From assembly GCF_016811235.1 (NCBI RefSeq), contig NZ_JAFBID010000006.1, forward strand, positions 62,001-126,000: DNA of 64,000 nucleotides, read 5' to 3'. Under the pieces are notes generated by a model. It worked only from the letters and a program-made list of their open reading frames with translations, was not told where the DNA came from and ran no database searches. The position numbers were made by a program, and so were the translations under genes. How positions within the stretch are numbered: position 1 is the first letter of the stretch; each line of letters opens with the position of its first letter. This DNA comes from Microvirga arabica (GTDB lineage Bacteria > Pseudomonadota > Alphaproteobacteria > Rhizobiales > Beijerinckiaceae). Shown here piece by piece: positions 44,303 through 52,887 of this stretch.

Positions 44303-47011
44303 GTGTACCAATCTGGGGACGGCGCTACCGTATTCGACATCCAGATTGACGCTGCCGAGGCAGCGAGCCGTCGTGCTGACACCGAACCCTCGATCGTTTT
44401 TCCCGACAAGGACATACTCTTTACTGCCCAATTCAAGAGATCCGGAGCTGATCTCCTGCTCGCAAGCCAGGAGACAACGGCAGTGATCCTGGGCTATTTC
44501 AGGGACGAGCGGCGCCTGAGCATCATGACTCCTGAAGGTGCGAGCCTCACAGGTGCCACCATCGAGACGCTGGCGGGCCCTGATCATTCAGATCAGTATG
44601 CGCAGGTGAGCAATGCACCGCCAACCCGAACGACGATCGGTCGTGTCGAGAAAGTATCCGGTTCCGCAACCGTGTTGCGGAACGGCGTTTCGGTCGAGTT
44701 GCGCCTCGGCGACATGGTAGCTAAAGGCGACGTCGTGCAGACGGGAGCGGATTCCTCGCTGACGATCAAATTCAACGACGGAACAGTCTTTAGCCTATCT
44801 TCCAGCGCCCGCATGGTGCTGAACGATATGGTGTACGACGCAGATTCAAATGCGAACTCGGCCCTGTTCACCCTCATCCAAGGCGTAATCGGCTTCGTCG
44901 CCGGGCGGGTAGCCAAGTCCGGCGACCTCAAGGTGGATACCCCAGTCGCGACCATGGCGATCAGAGGTACGGCCGTCCAGACCGAAATCGCAGCATTCAG
45001 CGGAACCACGAAGTTCTCGCTTTTGACCGAGCCGGATGGAACCGTGGGCTCGTTTGTCCTTCTGGATAAGAACAACCCGGCCCGTGTGATCACGTCGCTG
45101 TCGGATGCCCGCGTTACGACTCTCTTGACGCCCGTCCCCGGCTCCGACCCGCGCATCACACAGATTGCGAAGACCGCTGATGACATCCGCGGCGAGAACG
45201 CGTTCGCGCGGGAAATATTCCAGTTCTATTCTACTGAGAACCGCCAGCCCAGGGGCAGCAGTGATTTCGACGACGCGCCTATCATTCCCGTGAACCTGCC
45301 TCAGCGGGTCGATCTGCCAGACTCAAGGCAATTTGCCATCACACCAGTTGTCCAGGAGCGTGTCGCGGAGCGTGACATTGTTCTTCCATCCGTCACGATA
45401 GTACCGGCGCCGATCCGCGGCTCGGCTTTTGAGGACGGGCCACTGGCACGGCTCAGCGCACTGATGGACGCGGCCACACCGGCTGGCACGACCTTGCCTC
45501 TTGTAATCGTCCCAGCTTTCTTGCCTCCTGGCGTGCGATATCTCGATGGAGCACGGAGTTTCTCTCTGGACCCATCGCATCCGGCCTATCAGCACCTGGG
45601 TGAGGGAGAGACCGAGACGGTCAGGGTCGACTACAATCTGCTGGTCGATGGTGCCATTCGGGTTCCGGCGTCGATCTCGTGGATCGTTGCTGGCCGAAAC
45701 GATGCTCCCACTGCAACGGGCGATCGCATTATTGGCGCAAGCGAGGCTGGTGTCAGGGTCTTGACGGTGCTTGCAAACGACCGCGACATCGACGGCGATC
45801 CACTCAACGTTATCCGCTGGACGAGCCCGCTCGAAGGCTCCGTCTTCCGCAACTCCTCCGGCGAGTTGGTATTCGACCCTGGCGACGATTTCCACGCTCT
45901 CAGCGCCGGTGAAACTGCGACGGTGTCCTTCGCCTATACGGTCTCCGACGGCAACGGAGGAGCCGATACTGCAAACATCACGGTGCAAGTCCGCGGCACC
46001 GGGACGTTTACGTCTCCTGACCAAGCAACTTCGAGCAGCGGCATCCTCGACTATAACGATCAGCCCGTCTCTCTTACCATCGAGGCGCCCTCCGCCACCA
46101 CGGCTGCAAATGCCGATCTCAGGCTGAGTGTCAACCTCGGGACGTTCCTGCAGCCGCAGATGAACATCCTTTACCTCATCGACATCTCGGGCAGCACGTC
46201 GGAACAATTCAGCGGGGCGTCTGTCGGCGATCTTAACAGCGACGGACGTGCCAATACCATCCTGGATGCAGAGATTGCCGGTCTCATCGCGCTGACGGAG
46301 CGTGTGAGAGGGATCGGCTTTTCGCCTGCCGATCTCACGGTCACGATCATCCCATTCAACGGCAGCGCCGATCCTGCCGATCCTACGGGTGGAGGCATTG
46401 TGAATGCGGAGACGTTCAGCCTTGGTCAAACCGGGGAGGATATGATCGCGAACTACCTGGGAGGGCTCAGCTCTAATGGATTGACGAATTTCACCAACGC
46501 CTTGCGAGCGGCCAACGATCGTTTGCGGATCTTGGATCAGGGGAATGAGAAAAACTTTCTCTACTTTCTTTCGGATGGCAGAGGACAGGGCGCAATTGAT
46601 GATGAGCTTGCAACGCTAAACAACGTATATGGCACGAAAATCACGGCTCTCGGCGTCGGCGAGGGCGCGAACCTCTCTCAGCTGAATGAAATCGACAACA
46701 CGGGCGGAGCATCGCTGCTGATTTCATCAGACCAGATCGACATCTCTGTCCTCGGATCGCCAGTTTCTGGTGGGGCGGTCACCGATGTCGATCTCTTTGT
46801 GAACGGCATGGAGATCGTCGGGATTGGCCCCGAGGATTTCGTCTCTACGCCGACTGGGCTTGCCCTAGACACTTCGATCGGAGGGTTGAGGCGGCTCGTG
46901 GGGGAGGGGAATACGGTGTCGGCCGTTGTCAGGTTCGCGAGTGAGGAGGTCTTGGCGGCAGAGTTGACCATTGCAGGCGCCTTACCCCGTTCCACAGATC
47001 AAATCCTGTGA
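44303..47011 (+). CDS. FecR-domain protein with VCBS-like and von Willebrand A domains
   Basis: 902 residues from a GTG at 44303. N-terminal region about 1-95, then a FecR domain (about 105-235: GRVEKVSGSATVLRNG, FNDGTVFSLSSSARMVL, VDTPVATMAIRGTAVQ). Two tandem cadherin/VCBS-like repeats follow (about 400-570, with LANDRDIDGDPLNV). A VWA domain (about 620-810) has an intact MIDAS: DISGS, a Thr in the loop near NFTNAL, and FLSDG. No signal peptide is obvious, so export may be by type I secretion or another route. It is followed by a CHASE2 cyclase, a common partnership. Confidence 0.85.
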   Translation: MYQSGDGATVFDIQIDAAEAASRRADTEPSIVFPDKDILFTAQFKRSGADLLLASQETTAVILGYFRDERRLSIMTPEGASLTGATIETLAGPDHSDQYAQVSNAPPTRTTIGRVEKVSGSATVLRNGVSVELRLGDMVAKGDVVQTGADSSLTIKFNDGTVFSLSSSARMVLNDMVYDADSNANSALFTLIQGVIGFVAGRVAKSGDLKVDTPVATMAIRGTAVQTEIAAFSGTTKFSLLTEPDGTVGSFVLLDKNNPARVITSLSDARVTTLLTPVPGSDPRITQIAKTADDIRGENAFAREIFQFYSTENRQPRGSSDFDDAPIIPVNLPQRVDLPDSRQFAITPVVQERVAERDIVLPSVTIVPAPIRGSAFEDGPLARLSALMDAATPAGTTLPLVIVPAFLPPGVRYLDGARSFSLDPSHPAYQHLGEGETETVRVDYNLLVDGAIRVPASISWIVAGRNDAPTATGDRIIGASEAGVRVLTVLANDRDIDGDPLNVIRWTSPLEGSVFRNSSGELVFDPGDDFHALSAGETATVSFAYTVSDGNGGADTANITVQVRGTGTFTSPDQATSSSGILDYNDQPVSLTIEAPSATTAANADLRLSVNLGTFLQPQMNILYLIDISGSTSEQFSGASVGDLNSDGRANTILDAEIAGLIALTERVRGIGFSPADLTVTIIPFNGSADPADPTGGGIVNAETFSLGQTGEDMIANYLGGLSSNGLTNFTNALRAANDRLRILDQGNEKNFLYFLSDGRGQGAIDDELATLNNVYGTKITALGVGEGANLSQLNEIDNTGGASLLISSDQIDISVLGSPVSGGAVTDVDLFVNGMEIVGIGPEDFVSTPTGLALDTSIGGLRRLVGEGNTVSAVVRFASEEVLAAELTIAGALPRSTDQIL

Positions 47012-47149
47012 GGGGATCATGCATCTGCCGACGATCCTGTCCGGTCCCTTTCCTCACGGTCTGACCCGATGGGAGGCGCGATCCCATCGTGACGACCAGG
47101 GTGCGAAGTTCATCGCAGCTTATGCCCACACCCCACCGGAGCGAGGGCT

Positions 47150-49330
47150 GTGACCGCTCTCCTGAAGAGGATGCACCGCTTCGGGATCGGGCGGATCGTC
47201 GGCCTCCTGCTTCTCGTCGGACTGCTCGCCTTGCGGATCTGGGATCCTGGACCTATCGAAGCTCTCCGTCAGCGATCGTTTGACATCTACCAGCTGATGC
47301 ATCCGCGTGCCGTGCGCCAGGATCTTGTCACCGTCATAGACATCGACGAGAAGAGCCTGCGGGCATTGGGCCAATGGCCTTGGCCACGCACTGTCATGGC
47401 CGAGATGCTCTCAAGGATCGTCAAACAAGGTGGCACTGTCATTGGCTTCGACGTCCTCTTTCCCGAGCCGGACCGAAGCTCACCAGAGGTCGCCGCCGAG
47501 ACATTCCGGGGGTTGGACAACGCAACACGGGAAAGGCTCCTGCGCCTGCCCGGCAACGACGCCGTCTTCGCGGACGCCATTCGGGTGTCGAAGGTGGTGC
47601 TTGGGCAGTCGGGGTATCGCGTCTCCGGCACGGCGCCAATCGAGCGGCCGACTACCCAGACGGGGATCGCGATCATCGGGTCCGACCCGCGTCCTTTCCT
47701 CGTCGACTTTCCGCATCTCCTGCGCAATCTTCCCATCCTTGACGAGGCCGCTCAGGGCCAGGGTATCTTTTCTATTATTCCTGAACAGGATGGCACTGTC
47801 CGCCGTGTCCCGGTAGTGGCGGTCGCAGATGGTACCGTTGTTCCGTCTCTTTCCCTTGAGATGCTGCGGGTCGCCACCAGATCGGGAGCCATCCTGATCA
47901 AGTCGGACGCAAGCGGCGTCCAGAGCGTCGGTGTTGATGATCTTGAAATTCCGACGGACGGCAAAGGCCGGGTGTGGATCCATTTCTCTTCCCCCAATCC
48001 TGGGAGGTATGTTTCCGCCATCGACCTCCTGCAGGGCAGGGTGCCCACGGACCGCCTCGTGGGCAAGATGGTGTTGATCGGGACCTCCGCCGCTGGCCTT
48101 CTCGATCTCAAGGTCACTCCAGTTCACCCGGCGCTGCCAGGGGTCGAGTTGCATGCCCAACTTCTGGAAAGCGCCCTCACGGGAGAGACTCTGAGCCGGC
48201 CGACCTACACGGCCTCCGTCGAGATCGTGCTTGCGATGCTGCTGAGCCTGACCCTGGTCACACTGGTGCCTCGGGTGAATGCCGGAATTCTTTTCGTACT
48301 TGGGGGGGCCACCGCCGCCATAACTTTGGGCGTGTCCTGGTTCTGCTTCTCTTTTCTCGATCTCCTGATCGACTACACCTTCCCACTGATCTCCAGCCTA
48401 CTCGTCTACGCTGTTCTGGTGTTCACGAATTACGTGACCGTTTCCGCGGACCGCTATCGGATCAGGTCAGCGTTCAGCCAGTATCTCTCACCCGATCTCG
48501 TCGAACAACTGGCGCAATCACCCGAAAAATTGACCCTCGGCGGAGAGCAGCGTGTGCTGACCGTCCTCTTCTCGGACATTCGGGGCTTCACGACGATTTC
48601 CGAGTTGTACAAGGACGATCCGAAGGGTTTGACGACCCTTATCAATCGGCTCTTTACTCCGCTGACCAAGGACATCATGGAGCGCCGCGGGACAATCGAT
48701 AAATACATGGGCGATGCCATCATGGCTTTCTGGAACGCCCCGCTCGACGATCCGCGTCATGAGATGAATGCGTGCGAGGCCGCGTGCGCGATGCTTGACA
48801 GTCTCAAAGTGCTGAACGAACAACGCCAGCGTGAAGCCGATCAGCCGGTTCCGCCGCTCAGGATCGGAATTGGTCTCAATACCGGCCTCTGTGCCGTCGG
48901 CAACTTTGGATCCGATCTGCACTTCAACTACTCGGCCCTGGGAGACACGGTCAATCTGGCGTCCCGCCTTGAGGGAATGACAAAGCACTACGGTGTTCCC
49001 ATCATCATCGGCGAGCGGACCGCGCAGGCAGTTCTGACCCATTTCGCCGTTCTCGAAATCGACCATCTGCAGGTCAGAGGAAAACGGGAGCTGGAGAGGA
49101 TCTTCACTGTTCTAGGGCGTGCCGATGTGGCCACGGGCCGTGACTTCGCGGAACTGAACGAACGGAACGGCATGATGCTGACCGCCTATCGATGCCGCGA
49201 GTGGTCCCAGGCGCTCGAGATGATCCTTCTCTGTCGAGAGTTAGGCAAGAAGTTCGGCCTCGATGACTATTTCGAGCTTTACATTCAGCGGATCCGCCAC
49301 CTGATCGACACACCGGCATCATCCAGCTAA
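47150..49330 (+). CDS. CHASE2-domain class III adenylate cyclase
   Basis: 726 residues from a GTG at 47150 with GAGGG upstream. One membrane segment (about 15-32), an extracytoplasmic CHASE2 sensor (about 35-335), then three membrane segments (about 345-425) and a class III cyclase (about 460-640). Catalytic features are present: metal Asp in FSDIRGFT and MGDAIMAFW, base-selecting Lys in DKYMGD and Asp in ALGDTVN, and Asn/Arg in VNLASRLE. Lys and Asp at the base positions point to cAMP. FecR-domain proteins are frequently encoded beside CHASE2 cyclases, suggesting a shared sensory unit. Confidence 0.9.
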   Translation: MTALLKRMHRFGIGRIVGLLLLVGLLALRIWDPGPIEALRQRSFDIYQLMHPRAVRQDLVTVIDIDEKSLRALGQWPWPRTVMAEMLSRIVKQGGTVIGFDVLFPEPDRSSPEVAAETFRGLDNATRERLLRLPGNDAVFADAIRVSKVVLGQSGYRVSGTAPIERPTTQTGIAIIGSDPRPFLVDFPHLLRNLPILDEAAQGQGIFSIIPEQDGTVRRVPVVAVADGTVVPSLSLEMLRVATRSGAILIKSDASGVQSVGVDDLEIPTDGKGRVWIHFSSPNPGRYVSAIDLLQGRVPTDRLVGKMVLIGTSAAGLLDLKVTPVHPALPGVELHAQLLESALTGETLSRPTYTASVEIVLAMLLSLTLVTLVPRVNAGILFVLGGATAAITLGVSWFCFSFLDLLIDYTFPLISSLLVYAVLVFTNYVTVSADRYRIRSAFSQYLSPDLVEQLAQSPEKLTLGGEQRVLTVLFSDIRGFTTISELYKDDPKGLTTLINRLFTPLTKDIMERRGTIDKYMGDAIMAFWNAPLDDPRHEMNACEAACAMLDSLKVLNEQRQREADQPVPPLRIGIGLNTGLCAVGNFGSDLHFNYSALGDTVNLASRLEGMTKHYGVPIIIGERTAQAVLTHFAVLEIDHLQVRGKRELERIFTVLGRADVATGRDFAELNERNGMMLTAYRCREWSQALEMILLCRELGKKFGLDDYFELYIQRIRHLIDTPASSS

Positions 49331-49742
49331 CTCCTGTCTCAGGAAGGGAGGGGAGGCCATGCGGCATTGGTCGTTCTGAGCGGTAGTTTCCTCCCCGTCT
49401 CGCGAGCTTTCACAATGGGCACTGACTCGGTGGTCGGTCCAACGGGAAGATCCGTCGATGGCTAATCGGTATCGGCTTACTGTGGAGCAATGAAGGCGTT
49501 TATACCGAGATGCGTCCGAGTCCGGCCGCCTATGGCTCGCGGATGACACGCCGCAAATCGTGAATGCTACGAGGCGATTCAACTTCCTTGAGCAGGCACT
49601 ATCAGGCTCAAGGCCAAGGAAGCTGGTGTGTTCGTAGTGAGTTCCTGAACCGGTGCAGGTGGCGCCGCTAGGGGCCTTGCTGGGACCACTCAGACGAGCG
49701 CTGCGGATAGCGCAATGCCAACAATAGCTTAGAGCGGAATAA
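49331..49742. other. Intergenic region before tRNA-Ser
   Basis: About 410 bases. A rightward frame at 49458-49637 has a start codon and protein-like composition but carries an in-frame TGA at codon 12, suggesting a decayed small gene. The rest shows nothing recognisable, and no terminator for the cyclase gene was found. Confidence 0.4.
49458..49637 (+). pseudogene. Possible decayed small gene with in-frame stop
   Basis: ATG at 49458, TGA at 49491, then open to TAG at 49635. Readable pieces are MANRYRLTVEQ and, after the stop, RRLYRDASESGRLWLADD and FNFLEQALSGSRPRKL. The family is not recognised. Chance is possible in GC-rich DNA. Confidence 0.25.
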
Positions 49743-49832
49743 TGGCGGAGAGGGGGAGATTCGAACTCCCGATACGGTTGCCCGTATGCCGCATTTCGAG
49801 TGCGGTGCATTCAACCACTCTGCCACCTCTCC
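49743..49832 (-). tRNA. tRNA-Ser (anticodon CGA)
   Basis: 90-base gene read leftward, beginning GGAGAGG and ending CCTCTCC-G-CCA with encoded CCA. Anticodon stem CCGCA/TGCGG encloses CTCGAAA, giving anticodon CGA. The long variable arm (ATACGG, loop GCAA, CCGTAT) is typical of serine tRNAs, and the T arm GGGAG/CTCCC encloses TTCGAAT. Its 3-prime end faces left, away from the restriction genes. Confidence 0.97.
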
Positions 49833-50102
49833 GGGGTGCGAAGGCCGTCAGGCCCGCTGGTTGAGGCGGGGTGGATATCATGGGCTTCTTCAGTAGACGT
49901 GCAAGCGGCTGAGGCGTGCCGGACGCGCCGCAGAAGTGCCGCTAAGCTCTCTAGCCCAGCACTGGCTTACCGAGAGAGCAATTCAGGGAGATATACCAGA
50001 GATGCAAGCGTTATGCAATAACATTGCCATATCGTTTCCGTTTCCTTGCGACCCTGCTTAGCTTATGTTCGAGCCAAGACTCGAACAAAGGTTCAGGGGC
50101 TA

Positions 50103-51668
50103 ATGCTTACGGGTGAACTAAGAAACAAGATTGACCGTATTTGGGACGCCTTCTGGGCCGGAGGTATCGCCAATCCCCTCGAGGTGATCGAGCAAATCAC
50201 TTACCTGCTCTTTATCCGTGGCCTCGACGACGTGCACACGCGGGAGGAGAACAAGGCAAATCGGCTCCGGCGCCCTATGGAAAGGGTGATCTTTCCGGGA
50301 GGGAAGGACGAGCGCGGCCTTACCTTTGAGGAGATGCGCTGGTCGCGCTTCCGCAACAAGGCCCCGGCCGAGATGTTCAATATCGTCGGCGAGCATGTCT
50401 TCCCTTTCATCCGCTCTATGGCGGACGCGGACACCGCCCATGGGGCGCACATGAAGGGCGCGCGTTTTACCATCCCGACGCCCGCACTCCTCGCTAAAGT
50501 GGTCGACCTTCTAGCAGAGATCCCGATGGATGACCGGGACACCAAAGGCGACCTCTACGAATACATGCTCTCGAAGATCGCGAGCGCCGGTCAGAACGGG
50601 CAGTTCCGCACGCCGCGCCAAATCATCGCGCTCATGGTCGAGATGACGGCGCCGGGGCCCAGGGACGAGATCTGCGACCCAGCCGCGGGCACCTGCGGGT
50701 TCTTGGTTGGAGCCGGGGAGTATCTTCGTGACAACCACCCGGAGATCTTCCGGGACGAAGCCCTACGCCGTCATTTTCACGACAGCATGTTCCATGGCTT
50801 CGACTTCGATGGCACCATGCTGCGGATCGGCTCTATGAACATGATCCTGCACGGAGTCGAGAACCCAGACATCCGCTATCGGGACTCGCTCGCGCAGGAC
50901 AACAACGGTGATGCAGAGCGCTACAGCCTAGTCCTCGCCAATCCTCCCTTTGCGGGATCGCTCGATTACGAGACGACGTCTAAGGACCTGCTGAAAGTCA
51001 TCAAGACGAAGAAGACTGAGTTGCTGTTCCTCGTCCTCTTTCTCAAGCTCCTGAAGCCCGGCGGACGCGCCGCCGTGATCGTGCCGGATGGGGTGTTGTT
51101 CGGCTCCTCCACTGCGCACAAGACGATCCGAAAGATGTTAGTTGAGGACCACCGCCTCGACGGCATCGTGAAGCTGCCGTCGGGCGTGTTCCGCCCCTAT
51201 GCGGGTGTCTCAACCGCCATCCTGCTCTTCACCAAGACCAATTCAGGCGGCACCGACCAGGTCTGGTTCTACGACTGCCAGGCCGATGGCTTCTCCCTCG
51301 ATGACAAGCGCGTCCCACTGCTACCAGACGAGAAGCTTGGGCCGACGCCGAGCCGGAGTGAGGGCTCAAATTTCGTTAGTATCCCGCTGACCAATGACGA
51401 GCAGGCGAAGAACAACCTACCTGACATTGCAGCTCGCTGGCGCGAGCGGACCGGCACTGAGCGGAAGCGCAGCCGCACGGCACAAAGCTTCTGCGTGCCG
51501 AAGGCTGAAATCGCAGCGGCCGACTACGACCTCTCGCTCAACCGCTACAAAGAGGTGGTGCACGAAGCGGCTGAGCACCGCCCACCGCAGGAGATCATTG
51601 CCGAACTGAAAATGCTCGAGGCTGAGATCGCCGAGGGATTGTTGGAGTTGGAGGCCATGCTGCCGTGA
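50103..51668 (+). CDS. hsdM: Type I restriction-modification methyltransferase subunit HsdM
   Basis: 521 residues from the ATG at 50103 with AGGGG upstream; the frame extends to 50046 without a ribosome site. N-terminal HsdM helical domain (about 1-130), then the N6-adenine methylase core: DPAAGTCGFL (motif I, SAM) near residue 198 and NPPF (motif IV, catalytic) near residue 280. It methylates adenines in the target given by HsdS and joins HsdS and HsdR in the restriction complex. It is the first gene of the defence run right of tRNA-Ser. Confidence 0.95.
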   Translation: MLTGELRNKIDRIWDAFWAGGIANPLEVIEQITYLLFIRGLDDVHTREENKANRLRRPMERVIFPGGKDERGLTFEEMRWSRFRNKAPAEMFNIVGEHVFPFIRSMADADTAHGAHMKGARFTIPTPALLAKVVDLLAEIPMDDRDTKGDLYEYMLSKIASAGQNGQFRTPRQIIALMVEMTAPGPRDEICDPAAGTCGFLVGAGEYLRDNHPEIFRDEALRRHFHDSMFHGFDFDGTMLRIGSMNMILHGVENPDIRYRDSLAQDNNGDAERYSLVLANPPFAGSLDYETTSKDLLKVIKTKKTELLFLVLFLKLLKPGGRAAVIVPDGVLFGSSTAHKTIRKMLVEDHRLDGIVKLPSGVFRPYAGVSTAILLFTKTNSGGTDQVWFYDCQADGFSLDDKRVPLLPDEKLGPTPSRSEGSNFVSIPLTNDEQAKNNLPDIAARWRERTGTERKRSRTAQSFCVPKAEIAAADYDLSLNRYKEVVHEAAEHRPPQEIIAELKMLEAEIAEGLLELEAMLP

Positions 51669-52870
51669 ATACTCACAGCAAAATCATCACGGACGTCGCC
51701 CGAAGCCGACCATTAGGGGAGCTCCTCGAATTCAGGAACGAGATCGTTCACCCGAAAGATAAGCCAGTCGGACAGGCCGTGTTCGTTGGCTTGGAACATG
51801 TTGAGAGAGATACGGGGATACGCATCGGTTCCGAGCAGATTGAACTGGGCGGGATGACGGGACGACGCGCGCGCTTCAAAGAAGGAGACATCGTCTACGG
51901 GTATTTGAGACCATATCTCAATAAAGTGTGGATTGCTGAATTCGACGGCATATGTTCAGTCGACCAGTATGTCTTCAAGGTGAGTAGTAGCGTTGACCGA
52001 AACTATGTCGCGCATTTCCTGCGAAGCGATGCCTTTTTAAGAACCGCTCCGATCGACGCAGCTCCGGGGCAACTACCTCGCATACGATCAGGCGAGATTG
52101 CAGCTACTCCGATCCCACTCCCGCCGCTCGATGAGCAGCGTCAGATCGCAACTATCCTAGACAAGGCGGACGCGCTTCGCCGGAAGCGCAGGCGCACACT
52201 GAAGTTACTCAACGAACTGCTCCATTCAACTTTTATGGAAGTCTTTGGAAACGAAATTTTTGGCGCAGACCCAGAACGCTTTCAGCCGATTGCAAGCATT
52301 TCTACACTCCAAAATGGGGCTTATTTCCCTAAAGAGAAATACAGCTTATCCAAGTCTGGAGTAGAGATGGTTCATATGAGCGATGCGTTCAATGGTATCG
52401 TCAGTAGAGGGGAACTCAAGCGGGTAAATTGTAGCGCCGCAGATGTCGCAAAGTATGGCCTGCTCAACACAGATCTCCTGATTGCACGGCGATCGCTAAA
52501 TTTTGAGGGTGCGGCCAAACCGTGTTTGATTCCAAACTCCGAAGAACCTCTAATCTATGAATCATCGTTTATCAGGATACGCCCTCATTCAGAAGCCGTA
52601 AGGGCGGAATATCTGTTTTACTATTTATCAAATTCCTACGTGCGCCAAAAATACATTCTGCCATACATTACACAGTCGACTATATCCGGAATAAACCAGT
52701 CAAACTTATCTAAGATTCCAACTCTTGTGCCGACCATAGGAGAGCAAGAACGGTTTATTAATGCTCTGAATTCGATCCAGCGCCAGCGAACGAAGTCGTT
52801 ATCCGCACTTCCTGCTGCAAACGAGCTGTTCTCATCGCTTCAGCAACGCGCTTTTTCTCAGACGCCTTGA
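51665..52870 (+). CDS. hsdS: Type I restriction-modification specificity subunit HsdS
   Basis: 401 residues from a GTG at 51665 that overlaps the hsdM stop. Two target-recognition domains, each followed by a conserved helical spacer: first TRD about 10-150 and PIPLPPLDEQRQIATILDKA near residue 145-165; second TRD about 205-360, then TLVPTIGEQERFINALNSI. Each TRD reads one half of the bipartite target. The second TRD DNA (about 52200-52800) is clearly AT-richer than the flanks, as expected of exchanged TRDs. Confidence 0.93.
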   Translation: MNTHSKIITDVARSRPLGELLEFRNEIVHPKDKPVGQAVFVGLEHVERDTGIRIGSEQIELGGMTGRRARFKEGDIVYGYLRPYLNKVWIAEFDGICSVDQYVFKVSSSVDRNYVAHFLRSDAFLRTAPIDAAPGQLPRIRSGEIAATPIPLPPLDEQRQIATILDKADALRRKRRRTLKLLNELLHSTFMEVFGNEIFGADPERFQPIASISTLQNGAYFPKEKYSLSKSGVEMVHMSDAFNGIVSRGELKRVNCSAADVAKYGLLNTDLLIARRSLNFEGAAKPCLIPNSEEPLIYESSFIRIRPHSEAVRAEYLFYYLSNSYVRQKYILPYITQSTISGINQSNLSKIPTLVPTIGEQERFINALNSIQRQRTKSLSALPAANELFSSLQQRAFSQTP

Positions 52871-52887
52871 ACAGATGACGCCATAGC

